NCBI RefSeq assembly: GCF_000308655.1
Contig: NZ_BAGC01000114.1
Coordinates: forward strand, 205,499-269,498
DNA from: Nocardia niigatensis NBRC 100131
Lineage (GTDB): Bacteria > Actinomycetota > Actinomycetes > Mycobacteriales > Mycobacteriaceae
Length of the DNA stretch: 64,000 bases
Direction of reading: 5' to 3'
Numbering within the stretch: position 1 is the stretch's first letter; every line of letters starts with the position of its first letter. This document shows positions 23,551-32,999 of this stretch, piece by piece. The translations under genes and the position numbers were made by a program. A model generated the notes under the pieces. That model was not told where the DNA came from and searched no databases. It was given only the letters and a program-made list of their open reading frames with translations.

Positions 23551-24510
23551 TCACCGCGCGGTCAGTCCCGTCGCCGCGGCGCAGTATTGCCAGAGTCGTT
23601 CCCGGTCGGCCGCCGACTCCTGGGTGCACGGCAGGTAGTGCGCCGGCCGGGCCCGCCGATCGTGCCACAGCCGGCCGGACGGCACGTCGGTGGCGGCCAG
23701 CCAGATCGCGGTGTCCGCACCCTGCGCCGGCGTGCGCAGCAGCGGGCCGGTCAGCCCCCGGAAGCGCGGCAGCGCCGCCGCGATTCCCGGGGTGTCGACC
23801 CAGCCGGGATGCATGCAGTGCACCGAGATTCCCTGGGGCGCATAGCGATCGGCGAGGATGGGCGTCAAGGCGACCTGCATGCGCTTGGAGCGCGCGTAGG
23901 CCGTCGCGCCGCGATAGGGGCTCGCGCGGTACTCGAAGTCCTCGGGGTGCAACGCCTGGGTGTACATGCCACCGGATGACATCAGGATCACGCGCGGGGC
24001 GGGCGCACGCGCCAGCAGCGGCGCCAGCGACTCGGTCGCCAGCAGCGGTCCGAGCACGTGGGTCGCCACGCACAGTTCGTGGCCCTGCGGGCTTTCCGTG
24101 CGAACCGCCGGCAGCGTTCCCGCATTGTGGACGAGGACGTCGATGCGGTCGATCCGCTCGGCGATACCGGCAGCGAATTCGCGCACACCGGCCAGATCCG
24201 AGATGTCACAGTGCTCGATTCGCGGCACGGCGCCGGGTACCGCGTCGGCGATTCGCGCCGCGGCCGCCGCACCGCGCGCGCGATCACGCACCACCAGGGT
24301 GACTCGCGCGCCGAGTCGCGCCAATCCGGTCGCGATGGCCAGGCCGATGCCGGAGTTCGCGCCGGTGATCAGGGCGGTGCGGTCGCGGAGCGCGCCGCCG
24401 GGCAGTGGCTGCCAGTGCCGACTGCGGAGCCGGTAGCCCGGGCGGCTGTAGCCGAGCACGACCGTGCGGTCCAGGAGTCGATCGAAGACAGGGGCGGACG
24501 GTTTGCTCAT
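23551..24510 (-). CDS. Short-chain dehydrogenase/reductase
   Basis: A 319-residue classical SDR with an extra N-terminal ~40 residues. The cofactor motif is TGANSGIG, then NNAG-type HNAG, a catalytic serine in LMSSGGMYT, and YARSK for the Tyr-Lys pair. The glycine-rich motif and following residues suggest NADP. Its start shares a 130-bp region with the divergent lipocalin gene, including the 11-bp repeat, so both may respond to the LitR-like regulators. SDRs are recurrent members of photolyase/CFA light clusters, possibly acting on lipids; the substrate is unknown. Confidence 0.88.
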   Translation of the reverse strand: MSKPSAPVFDRLLDRTVVLGYSRPGYRLRSRHWQPLPGGALRDRTALITGANSGIGLAIATGLARLGARVTLVVRDRARGAAAAARIADAVPGAVPRIEHCDISDLAGVREFAAGIAERIDRIDVLVHNAGTLPAVRTESPQGHELCVATHVLGPLLATESLAPLLARAPAPRVILMSSGGMYTQALHPEDFEYRASPYRGATAYARSKRMQVALTPILADRYAPQGISVHCMHPGWVDTPGIAAALPRFRGLTGPLLRTPAQGADTAIWLAATDVPSGRLWHDRRARPAHYLPCTQESAADRERLWQYCAAATGLTAR

Positions 24511-24553
24511 GCCGTCGGGTCACCTCTCTCGCGGATATTGCGAATCGACGCGA

Positions 24554-24586
24554 TGCATCGTTTTTGCATCGCTTTCATGGTAGCGT
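24554..24586 (+). promoter_or_regulatory. LitR/CarH-type operator in the SDR-lipocalin divergent promoter
   Basis: TGCATCG at 24554-24560 and again at 24565-24571 form an exact 11-bp direct repeat. TAGCGT at 24581-24586 begins 27 bases after the first copy, matching the photolyase promoter base for base in spacing. The repeats would cover the -35 region, as expected for light-relieved repression. Confidence 0.65.
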
Positions 24587-24640
24587 CGGGAGTCCAAGAC
24601 GGGAACAACCGTCCGGCTCACTCCGACTGGCGGAGGAAAC

Positions 24641-24997
24641 ATGCACACCGTCCACAACTCCTGCACCACCTGGCTCGGCACCCGCGACGACATCACCGGC
24701 TTCGCGCGTATCACCGATTCCGACACCAATGCCCAATTCGCGGTGACCTTCCGCGGCGAATCCGCTCCGGCGACCGACCATGTGGTCACCGCGCTGGACC
24801 CCGATTACCGCTGGGCCCTCGTCGTAGACCCCGCCCGCACCGCCGGATTCGTGTTGTCGCGCGAGCCCGCGCCCGACGCCGGGCAGTGGTCCGCGATCCG
24901 TGCGGGGATCGACGCGGCGGGCATGGACGCCTGCCTGTTGCTGACCTCACCGGTCAGCGACGGCTTCGACGGAATCGAGCCGCTGTGCGTGCGTTGA
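24641..24997 (+). CDS. Lipocalin-like small protein
   Basis: A 118-residue protein with a good GGCGGAGG ribosome binding site. Its second half (YRWALVVDPARTAGFVLSRE and following residues) matches the C-terminal strands and helix of bacterial Blc-type lipocalins, which bind fatty acids or lysophospholipids. The N-terminal half is shorter than a full lipocalin barrel and there is no signal peptide, so this is a compact or diverged version acting in the cytoplasm. It heads an apparent operon with the FAD oxidoreductase, DUF1365 and CFA synthase genes. Lipocalins are known companions of these genes in light-inducible clusters. Confidence 0.6.
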   Translation: MHTVHNSCTTWLGTRDDITGFARITDSDTNAQFAVTFRGESAPATDHVVTALDPDYRWALVVDPARTAGFVLSREPAPDAGQWSAIRAGIDAAGMDACLLLTSPVSDGFDGIEPLCVR

Positions 24998-26319
24998 CCG
25001 GAGCTTCCCGCCGCGTGGCGGTCATCGGCAGCGGGGTATCCGGCCTCACAGCGGCCTGGGTGCTCGCGCGCGACTGCGATGTGGTGCTGTACGAGGCGGA
25101 TTCACGACTGGGCGGCCACGCCCACACCCATGAGGTGAGCGCGAGCGCCGACGGCACGGGCGAACCGCTCGGGGTGGACTCGGGGTTCATCGTGCACAAC
25201 GACCGCACGTACCCTACGCTGCTGCGGCTGTTCGACGAACTCGGCATCCGCACACAGGATTCCGACATGTCGATGTCGGTCCGCTGCGACGGCTGCGGGC
25301 TGGAATTCGCGGGTGCGAAAGGCCCCCGCGGGCTGTTCCCGACGCCCGGGACACTGCTGCGCGGAGCGTATCTGCGACTGCTCGGCGAGATCACCCGCTT
25401 CCACCGGCTGGCGCGCGCCGAGCTGGCCACCGACACCGACGATCTGCGCACGCTCGGGGAGTTCCTGGCCGACGCCGCCTTCACACCGTATTTCACAGCG
25501 CATTTCCTGGTGCCGCTGGTGGCGGCGGTATGGTCCTGCCCGCCGCGGCTGGCGCTGCGCTATCCGGCCCACTATCTGTTCACCTTCCTGGAACACCACG
25601 GCATGCTCACCGTGTTCGGCTCACCCACCTGGCGTACCGTCACCGGCGGCTCCGCGACCTATGTCAGGGCCGTCGCCGACCGCCTGCACGACGTCCGTAC
25701 CGAGGTGCCGGTGCGTGCGGTACACCGGGGCGCGCGCACGGTCGCCGTGCGTGACGAGGCGGACGAGGTCGAGTTCTTCGACGCCGCGGTCATCGCCACC
25801 CACCCGGATCAAGCACTGCGCCTGCTGGATTCACCGACCGTCACCGAGTCCCAGATCCTGGGCGCGCTGCCCTATTCCAGCAACCGGGCCGTGCTGCACA
25901 CCGACGACGCGGTGCTGCCCCGGCGATCCGGCGCCCGGGCGTCGTGGAACTACCGCCTGCCGCACTGCACCGCCGCGCCCGATCGGGTCCTGGTCAGCTA
26001 CGACCTGACCCGGCTGCAACGGCTGCCCGACACCGGCCGCCGGTTCCTCGTCACCCTCGGCGACGAGGATCGGGTGCAACCGGGCACAGTGCTCGCGACC
26101 ATGCGCTACGCGCATCCCCAGTACACCCCCGAATCCGTGCGGGCGCGCCGGCGTCTGTCCGAAATCGGTGATCAAACAGTGGCTTTCGCCGGGGCCTACC
26201 ACGGCTGGGGATTCCACGAGGACGGCGCGCTGTCCGGGTTGCGCGCCGCGGAACGGATCGGCGGCCGCTGGCACGGGCTGCCCGACCGGCTCGCGGCCAC
26301 CGTGCGGGAGTCGTCGTGA
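24985..26319 (+). CDS. FAD-dependent amine oxidase/phytoene-desaturase-like oxidoreductase
   Basis: A 444-residue NAD(P)/FAD-binding protein. The dinucleotide motif is VAVIGSGVSGLTAAWVL near residue 13, followed by EADSRLGGHAHTH, and the C-terminal FAD segment is AGAYHGWGFHEDGALSG. The GTG start overlaps the lipocalin stop by 13 nt, indicating translational coupling; a TTG 9 bases later is an alternative. It belongs to the group found next to DUF1365 and CFA synthase, thought to modify unsaturated acyl chains, as in furan fatty acid synthesis in other bacteria. The reaction here is inferred. Confidence 0.88.
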   Translation: MRALTGASRRVAVIGSGVSGLTAAWVLARDCDVVLYEADSRLGGHAHTHEVSASADGTGEPLGVDSGFIVHNDRTYPTLLRLFDELGIRTQDSDMSMSVRCDGCGLEFAGAKGPRGLFPTPGTLLRGAYLRLLGEITRFHRLARAELATDTDDLRTLGEFLADAAFTPYFTAHFLVPLVAAVWSCPPRLALRYPAHYLFTFLEHHGMLTVFGSPTWRTVTGGSATYVRAVADRLHDVRTEVPVRAVHRGARTVAVRDEADEVEFFDAAVIATHPDQALRLLDSPTVTESQILGALPYSSNRAVLHTDDAVLPRRSGARASWNYRLPHCTAAPDRVLVSYDLTRLQRLPDTGRRFLVTLGDEDRVQPGTVLATMRYAHPQYTPESVRARRRLSEIGDQTVAFAGAYHGWGFHEDGALSGLRAAERIGGRWHGLPDRLAATVRESS

Positions 26320-27041
26320 CCCGAGCGCGACTGGTGCGCACCGTCATTCGGCACACTCGCCTCGAGCCGGTGCGTCACCGCTTCGCCTATCGCAGCTACA
26401 GCTGGCTGGTCGATCTGGACGACCTGCCCGTGCTGCCGTGGCCGTGGCGCTGGTTCGCGGACATCCGCGCCCCTGATCACGTCGGTGACCCCGGCGCCGG
26501 CCTGCGCGAGAACGTCGCGGCCTATCTGGCAGACGCGGGAATCGAACTGGGTGCGGGGCGGATTCTCATGCTGACCAACGCCCGCGTGCTGGGATATGTG
26601 TTCAATCCGCTCACCGTCTACTGGTGCCACGACGACTCCGGTTCCTTGCGCTGCGTGGTCGCCGAGGTGCACAACACCTACGGCGGACGTCATCGCTACC
26701 TGCTGCCGCCGGATGCGGAAGCCGTTGTCGCCAAACAGTTCTACGTCTCCCCGTTCAATCCGGTGGCGGGCCGCTATCTGCTGCGGGCCCCGGTTCCGGA
26801 GGACCGGCTGCGAGTGGCGATAGCGCTGGAGAGCCCGGAGGGCAGGCCCCTGTTCGCGGCCTCGGTGCGCGGGCGGGTGCTCGTCGCGGACCGGCGCACC
26901 CTGACGAGCGTCCTGGTCGCCCATCCGCTGGAAACCCTGCGCATCTCCGCCCTGATCCGCCTGCAAGGCCTGCGACTGTGGGCTCGCGGACTGCCGATTT
27001 TCCCCCGAACCCCCGTTTTCCTGCAGGAGGTCCTCTCGTGA
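26316..27041 (+). CDS. DUF1365 family protein
   Basis: A 241-residue protein whose GTG overlaps the upstream stop by 4 nt. Family signatures include RHRFAYRSYSWLVDLD near the start, LGYVFNPLTVYWCHD and NTYGGRHRYLLP in the middle, and VSPFNPVAGRY. DUF1365 proteins occur almost always beside a FAD oxidoreductase and a CFA-type synthase, and are implicated in modified fatty acid formation. The biochemical role is not established. Position between its two partners is the best functional clue. Confidence 0.9.
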   Translation: MTRARLVRTVIRHTRLEPVRHRFAYRSYSWLVDLDDLPVLPWPWRWFADIRAPDHVGDPGAGLRENVAAYLADAGIELGAGRILMLTNARVLGYVFNPLTVYWCHDDSGSLRCVVAEVHNTYGGRHRYLLPPDAEAVVAKQFYVSPFNPVAGRYLLRAPVPEDRLRVAIALESPEGRPLFAASVRGRVLVADRRTLTSVLVAHPLETLRISALIRLQGLRLWARGLPIFPRTPVFLQEVLS

Positions 27042-28357
27042 CTCACACTTCGTTCGCGGCGGACGTCACCGCCGCTACCGCCCCGGGTGCGCCCCGGCTC
27101 GCACCACCTTCGGTGCCCGCCGGGGTGCGGTCCGACCTGGGCGCGCCGGTGACGATGGCGCTGTTCCGGCATGCGGCGCAACGTCTTCGGTTGCGGGTGG
27201 AACTGCCCGGGGGTGTGCGCTTCGGCGGCGCGGTCGACGACCCGAGCGCGCCCCTGCTGATCCTGCACGATCCCGACGCCTTCGCACGGCGGATCGCTGT
27301 CTCCGGGCTCATCGGGTTCGGCGAGGCGTACATGGCCGGCGACTGGAGCGCACCCGATCTGCCGGGGGTGCTCACCGTGCTGGCCGCGGACGTGCGCGAC
27401 CTGGTCCCCGCACCGCTGCGCGCCTTCCGTTCGCTGCTGCTGCCCCGGCACCCGCGGGACACCCGGGCTACCCCCAGCGGGGCCCGCCGCAACGCCGCCC
27501 ACCACTACGACCTGTCCAATGATTTCTTCGCCACCTTCCTGGACGAGACCATGACCTACTCGTCGGCAGTGTTCGAACGGCTGGAACCGGCGCCGGCCTG
27601 GGAGGATCTCGCCGCGGCGCACCACCGCAAAATCGATCGGCTGCTCGACGACGCCGGTGTGGGACCGGGCAGCTCGGTGCTCGAAATCGGTACCGGCTGG
27701 GGCGAACTGGCGATCCGGGCGGCGCAGCGGGGGGCGACGGTCCGATCGCTCACCCTCTCGTCCGAACAACAATGCCTGGCCCGGCGCCGGATAGCCGAGG
27801 CCGGGGTCACCGGACAGGTGACGGTCGAGCTGCTCGACTACCGCCGCGCCGGCGGGCACTACGACGCCGTCGTCTCGGTCGAGATGATCGAGGCGGTCGG
27901 ATACGAGTACCTGCCCGACTATCTCGCCACCCTGGAACGGGTGCTCGCACCCGGCGGACAGATCGCCCTGCAGGTCATCACCATGCCGCACGACCGCATG
28001 CGAGCCACCCGGCGCACCCACACCTGGATTCAGGAATACATCTTCCCGGGTGGCTTTTTGCCCTCGGAAACCCTTCTCGCACAACTGGCCTCGGCGCACA
28101 CCGGCCTCCAGGTCAGCCGGCGGCGGGCGCTGGGACCCCATTACGCGCACACCCTGCGACTATGGCTGGACCGCTTCAGCGCGGCCACCGAGACCATCGA
28201 CGCGCTGGGCTTCGACGAGGTCTTCCAGCGCATGTGGCGGCTGTACCTGGCCTACTCCGAGGCCGGCTTCCGATCGGGCTACCTCGATGTGGTGCACCTG
28301 GTCATGAGCCACCGCGACACAGCCCCACCGAGCAGCCCGGCGAAAGTGGCCCGATGA
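27038..28357 (+). CDS. Cyclopropane-fatty-acyl-phospholipid synthase family methyltransferase
   Basis: A 439-residue SAM-dependent methyltransferase starting at a GTG that overlaps the DUF1365 stop by 4 nt, with AGGAGG 7 bases before it. The N-terminal domain resembles the CFA lipid-binding part (GFGEAYMAGDW). The catalytic domain has AAHHYDLSNDFFATFLDETMT, the SAM motif VLEIGTGWGELA, the acidic SVEMIEAVGYEYL and a late YLAYSEAGFRSGYLDV. It would methylate or cyclopropanate double bonds of membrane phospholipid acyl chains. In the light cluster it may protect lipids against singlet oxygen. Confidence 0.92.
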   Translation: MTHTSFAADVTAATAPGAPRLAPPSVPAGVRSDLGAPVTMALFRHAAQRLRLRVELPGGVRFGGAVDDPSAPLLILHDPDAFARRIAVSGLIGFGEAYMAGDWSAPDLPGVLTVLAADVRDLVPAPLRAFRSLLLPRHPRDTRATPSGARRNAAHHYDLSNDFFATFLDETMTYSSAVFERLEPAPAWEDLAAAHHRKIDRLLDDAGVGPGSSVLEIGTGWGELAIRAAQRGATVRSLTLSSEQQCLARRRIAEAGVTGQVTVELLDYRRAGGHYDAVVSVEMIEAVGYEYLPDYLATLERVLAPGGQIALQVITMPHDRMRATRRTHTWIQEYIFPGGFLPSETLLAQLASAHTGLQVSRRRALGPHYAHTLRLWLDRFSAATETIDALGFDEVFQRMWRLYLAYSEAGFRSGYLDVVHLVMSHRDTAPPSSPAKVAR

Positions 28358-28385
28358 GCCCGGCGATGCCGGCCACCGTACGGCC

Positions 28386-29249
28386 GTGATCGAGCCGTCC
28401 GGCGGTGCCGAACCGCCCACGGCGACCGAGTTCAGCGTGGGCGCGGTCGCGCGCAGGCTGGGGATTCCGGTCACCACCTTGCGCAGCTGGAACCAGCGTT
28501 ACGGCATCGGCCCGCAGGGGCATCGGCCCGGCACCCACCGCTACTACACCCGAGCCGACCTCGCGGTGGTGACCCGCATGGTCGAGCTGATCCGGATGGG
28601 CGCGAGCCCGGCGAGCGCGGCCCGGGCAGCTCGTGTGGTGCGCACGCCCGCACCGCCCGTCGGCGATGTCGCGCCCGTGCTCGCCGCCGCCGAGTCGCTG
28701 GACCCCGCCCGGCTTTTGAGCCTGCTCGCGGCGCACCTCGGTCATCATGGCGTGAGCGCCACCTGGAATCTGCTGTGCCGTCCCGCTTTCGCCGACATCG
28801 TCGAGCACCAGCGCCGTGGCGAGGGGTACGTCGATGTCGAGCATCTGCTGTCGTGGGCGGTGACGACGAGCCTGCACCGTGGGGTTCCGGCGCCTGCCGA
28901 CACCGGAGTGGAGCCGGAGATCGTGCTGGCGTGCACACCGGGCGAACAGCATGTCCTTCCCCTGGAGGTCCTGCGTGCCGCCTTGGCCGAACACGGCCGG
29001 GCCACACTGCTGCTCGGCGCGTCCGTCCCGCCGGACGCGCTCGCGCGTGCGCTGTCGCTGCTCGGAGGTACCGCCGCGGTGGTCCTGTGGTCGCAGTCGC
29101 CCTATACCGCCGCGCCGGAATCCATTCGCGTCGCCGAAACCTGGCACGGCCCTGTGTTCCTCGCCGGACCGGGCTGGGCCGATATTCCCGGCGAGGCCGG
29201 TCCGCGGCGGCTGCACTCGCTGGAGGAGGCGGTGGATGCGCTGGCCTGA
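28386..29249 (+). CDS. MerR-family B12-binding photoreceptor-like regulator (LitR/CarH type), copy 1
   Basis: A 287-residue protein with an N-terminal MerR winged helix (FSVGAVARRLGIPVTTLRSW, then YGIGP and HRYYTRADL), a helical linker, and a C-terminal cobalamin-binding domain. The lower-ligand motif reads GEQHVLPLEVL near residue 190, so the ExH is kept while the usual following glycine is proline. In the upper B12-capping motif (W-x9-EH) the tryptophan is glutamine (Q before RRGEGYVDVEH). GTG start, 28 nt after the CFA synthase. By analogy with CarH/LitR it would repress the cluster in the dark with adenosylcobalamin. Confidence 0.88.
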   Translation: MIEPSGGAEPPTATEFSVGAVARRLGIPVTTLRSWNQRYGIGPQGHRPGTHRYYTRADLAVVTRMVELIRMGASPASAARAARVVRTPAPPVGDVAPVLAAAESLDPARLLSLLAAHLGHHGVSATWNLLCRPAFADIVEHQRRGEGYVDVEHLLSWAVTTSLHRGVPAPADTGVEPEIVLACTPGEQHVLPLEVLRAALAEHGRATLLLGASVPPDALARALSLLGGTAAVVLWSQSPYTAAPESIRVAETWHGPVFLAGPGWADIPGEAGPRRLHSLEEAVDALA

Positions 29250-29257
29250 CCCGCTCC

Positions 29258-29286
29258 CGGTGCGTCACGACACCCTTCCCGCACCG
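29258..29286. terminator. Weak hairpin between the two convergent regulators
   Basis: CGGTGCG at 29258-29264 pairs with CGCACCG at 29280-29286 around a 15-base loop in the 61-bp gap between the convergent regulator genes. Short stem and no T-tract make it a modest candidate. Confidence 0.3.
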
Positions 29287-29310
29287 AAAGTCGCTTCGGC
29301 TCGAGCACTT

Positions 29311-30195
29311 TCACTCCGAGTCGGGGTGCAGCAACCGCTCGACCGCCTCGACGAGACTCGAGAGCCGCTGCGCATGCTCGGGCAGGATGAGGGTGTCCCA
29401 GCCTGGACCACCGACGAAGACGTGCGCCCCGGCATCGACGCAGGCCCGCACCGCCGAGCTGAGCGCGGTCTCCTCCTGCTGCGACCACAGCACGACCGCG
29501 GCGGGAGCTGGAAGACGCGCGAGCGTGTCGATCAGGGCCGCGGTCGGGACATCCGGGCCGAGCATGCGCGCGCCCACTCCACGCTCGGCGAGCGCGGCGC
29601 GCAGCACCTCCAGTGGCAGCGAATGGGTTTCGCCCCCGGTACACGCGAGGATCAGCGGCATGGCCGCGTCGGCGGGGACGGGCGGCACGGTGCGATGCAG
29701 GGACGCGATGATGCACCACGACAGCAGATGCTCCACGTCCACACAGCCCTCACCACCGAGCTGCCGGTCGACGATCTCGGCGAAGGCGCTGCGGCACAGC
29801 CGATCCCAGGTGCCCACCACGCCGTAGGTGCGCAGATGCTTGTCCAGCAGTTCGCTGACCACACCGGTGTCGAGCGCGAACGCGGCTGCCAGCAGGGCTG
29901 CCTCGTCACCGTAGGAGAGTGCGGGCCCGCGGGCCACCACCGCCGCGCCGGCGGGCGTGGATCCGGCACGGATGAGACCGATCATCCTGGCGAGCAGCGC
30001 GATATCGGCTTCGGTGTAGAGCCGGTGGCGCCCGGGCCGGTCCTGAGCGGGCCCGATGCCGTAGCGCCGATTCCAGCTGCGCAGCGTCGCAGTCGGAATG
30101 CCGAGCCGTTCGGCTACCGCGCGGACAGGCATGCCGGTCTGCTCGGGTACTGGTGTCGGTTGGTGCGGCATGTCTCGATTGTGCCTGTCCGCCAT
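29311..30195 (-). CDS. MerR-family B12-binding regulator (LitR/CarH type), copy 2
   Basis: A 294-residue paralogue of the preceding gene with the same plan: MerR domain (MPVRAVAERLGIPTATLRSW, RYGIGP, HRLYTEADIALLARM), helical linker, and B12 domain with GETHSLPLEVL. It also has glutamine for the capping tryptophan (Q before LGGEGCVDVEH). It is convergent with copy 1 and divergent from the SDR-DUF2867 gene. Start is the ATG at 30195 or one at 30171; neither has a strong ribosome binding site. Two similar regulators could bind as separate or mixed tetramers. Confidence 0.86.
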   Translation of the reverse strand: MADRHNRDMPHQPTPVPEQTGMPVRAVAERLGIPTATLRSWNRRYGIGPAQDRPGRHRLYTEADIALLARMIGLIRAGSTPAGAAVVARGPALSYGDEAALLAAAFALDTGVVSELLDKHLRTYGVVGTWDRLCRSAFAEIVDRQLGGEGCVDVEHLLSWCIIASLHRTVPPVPADAAMPLILACTGGETHSLPLEVLRAALAERGVGARMLGPDVPTAALIDTLARLPAPAAVVLWSQQEETALSSAVRACVDAGAHVFVGGPGWDTLILPEHAQRLSSLVEAVERLLHPDSE

Positions 30196-30212
30196 CGGAA
30201 GGAGTGAGCACG

Positions 30213-31694
30213 GTGCGGTGTGTGGTGTTCGGGGCCACCGGTTATATCGGTGGCCGGCTGGTACCGGAGTTGCTGGCGGCGGGGCACACGGTGCAGGTGA
30301 TGGCGCGTGACCCGGGCAAGCTCGACGACGTGCCCTGGCGCGAGCGGGTGACCGTGCTGCGCGGCGATGTCACCCGCGCCGAGGACGTGCGTGCCGCCTT
30401 GGACGGACAGCAGGTGCTCTACTATCTCGTCCATTCGCTGACCCGCGCCGATTTCGCGAATGTGGATCGCGAGGCGGCGGGCGTGATCGCCGCCGAGGCC
30501 GACCGCGCGGGCCTGGTCCGGATGGTCTACCTCGGCGGCATTACACCGCCCGGTCAGGTGCTGTCGCGGCATCTGGCCTCGCGTGCCGAGGTCGGCGAGA
30601 TCCTGTTGCGGGCCGCCACGCCCGCGCTGGTGTTACGGGCGGCGGTGATCATCGGATCCGGTTCGGCCAGTTTCGAAATGCTGCGCTACCTCACCGAACG
30701 GCTGCCGGTGATGGTGACCCCGCGCTGGGTGCGCAACCGCATCCAGCCCATCGCCGTACGCGACGTGCTCTACTACCTCACGGCCGCAGCCACATTGACG
30801 GGCAGCGTCAACGACGCCGTGGATATCGGCGGACCCGACGTGCTCACCTATCTCGGCATGATGCGTGGCTACGCCGCGGTCGCCGAGCTCCCGCATCGCT
30901 TGATCGTGCCCGTCCCGGTGCTCACCCCGTGGTTGTCGGCACAATGGGTGAATCTGGTGACTCCGGTTCCCCGCGCGATTGCCGTGCCCCTGATGGAATC
31001 GCTGGTCAACGACGTGGTGTGCGCCGATCACCGTGTCGCCGAGCTGATTCCGGACCCACCCGGCGGACTCACGCCCTATCGGCGCGCGGTGGCGCTGGCG
31101 TTGCAGCGGGTCCGCACGCTGGACGTCCCGACCCGCTGGTCGGATGCGAATCCGCCGGACGCACCGTCGAATCCCCTGCCCACCGACCCGGAATGGTCCG
31201 GCGGTTCGGTGTATCGCGATGTGCGGGAAAGGGAAACGATCGCCGACCCGGCCACCCTGTGGTCGGTGCTCGAGGCCATCGGCGGCGCCCACGGCTGGTA
31301 CTCCTTCCCGCCCGCCTGGGCGCTGCGGGGCTGGATCGACCGGCTCATGGGCGGCGCGGGACTGCGCCGGGGCCGCCGGCATCCGCACCTCTTGCGTGAA
31401 GGCGACGCCCTGGACTGGTGGCGCGTGGAGCGTTTGGAGCGCGGCCGCCGGATCCTGTTGCGCGCGGAAATGCGGGTGCCCGGCCGCGCCTGGCTGGAAT
31501 TGTCGGTCGCACCGGCGAGTTCGGGCGGTGCCCACTATCGCCAGCGCGCCCTGTTCGAGCCGCACGGCTTGGCCGGACACCTCTACTGGCACGCCATCGC
31601 CCCATTCCACTCGGTGATCTTCGGCGGCATGGTCCGCAACATCACCTCCGCGGCCGAGCAGATGAAGGCGCACCCCACGGACCTGGACCGGTGA
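30213..31694 (+). CDS. SDR-family NAD(P)-binding protein with C-terminal DUF2867 domain
   Basis: A 493-residue protein. The N-terminal half is an atypical SDR of the NmrA/YbjT kind (CVVFGATGYIGGRLVPELL, then YYLVHSL). The last ~170 residues are DUF2867 (WYSFPPAWALRGWIDRLMGG, WWRVERLERG, and YWHAIAPFHSVIFGGM). The GTG at 30213 is chosen because GGAAGGAG lies 8 bases upstream; earlier GTG codons overlap that site. Divergent from regulator copy 2, so it is probably part of the light regulon. Substrate unknown. Confidence 0.85.
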   Translation: MRCVVFGATGYIGGRLVPELLAAGHTVQVMARDPGKLDDVPWRERVTVLRGDVTRAEDVRAALDGQQVLYYLVHSLTRADFANVDREAAGVIAAEADRAGLVRMVYLGGITPPGQVLSRHLASRAEVGEILLRAATPALVLRAAVIIGSGSASFEMLRYLTERLPVMVTPRWVRNRIQPIAVRDVLYYLTAAATLTGSVNDAVDIGGPDVLTYLGMMRGYAAVAELPHRLIVPVPVLTPWLSAQWVNLVTPVPRAIAVPLMESLVNDVVCADHRVAELIPDPPGGLTPYRRAVALALQRVRTLDVPTRWSDANPPDAPSNPLPTDPEWSGGSVYRDVRERETIADPATLWSVLEAIGGAHGWYSFPPAWALRGWIDRLMGGAGLRRGRRHPHLLREGDALDWWRVERLERGRRILLRAEMRVPGRAWLELSVAPASSGGAHYRQRALFEPHGLAGHLYWHAIAPFHSVIFGGMVRNITSAAEQMKAHPTDLDR

Positions 31695-31816
31695 CTCGGC
31701 CGCGGACGGAGTCGCTCGGTGTTCTCGACCGACGGCGATTTCGATAGCCTGAGCCTTCGCGGCACCCGCGGTCGTGCTTCGAGCCGGTATCGCCGGCTCG
31801 CCCGAAGGAGGAATCC

Positions 31817-32704
<888 letters not shown>

Positions 32705-32744
32705 GCAGCCCCGGTCGCCGGCCGATCCACGATCCGAGCCGGAT

Positions 32745-32764
32745 GAACCGAGTAATCTCGGTTC
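32745..32764. terminator. Hairpin between convergent genes
   Basis: GAACCGAG, a TAAT loop and CTCGGTTC form a perfect 8-bp stem followed by a T-rich TCTGGTT. It lies between the convergent hydratase and acyl-CoA synthetase genes. The surrounding ~295 bp (32705-32999) show no gene. Confidence 0.5.
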
Positions 32765-32999
32765 TCTGGTTCGCTGGTTCGATATCGACGACAGGTGTGA
32801 TGAGGTGACGGGATCCGGGGTGGGCGTTCGCACCTACACCGCCATCGCATTGCGGACGGCGGGTTCGACGCGGGGCGCGACGATGCCCCGCAGTACCGGG
32901 GCACCTCCCGTGACCTCTCGTCAAACCGGCTGAATCCGTTCCCGCAGCGCGGTTTCGAGGACCTGCCGCGGCGACGGTTCGGCGAACGGAAATTCAGCG

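Noticed and set aside
24058..24984. A 300-codon N-terminal extension of the FAD oxidoreductase
   Set aside because: It overlaps the SDR gene in antisense and the lipocalin gene, is not protein-like, and the dinucleotide motif begins just after the GTG at 24985.
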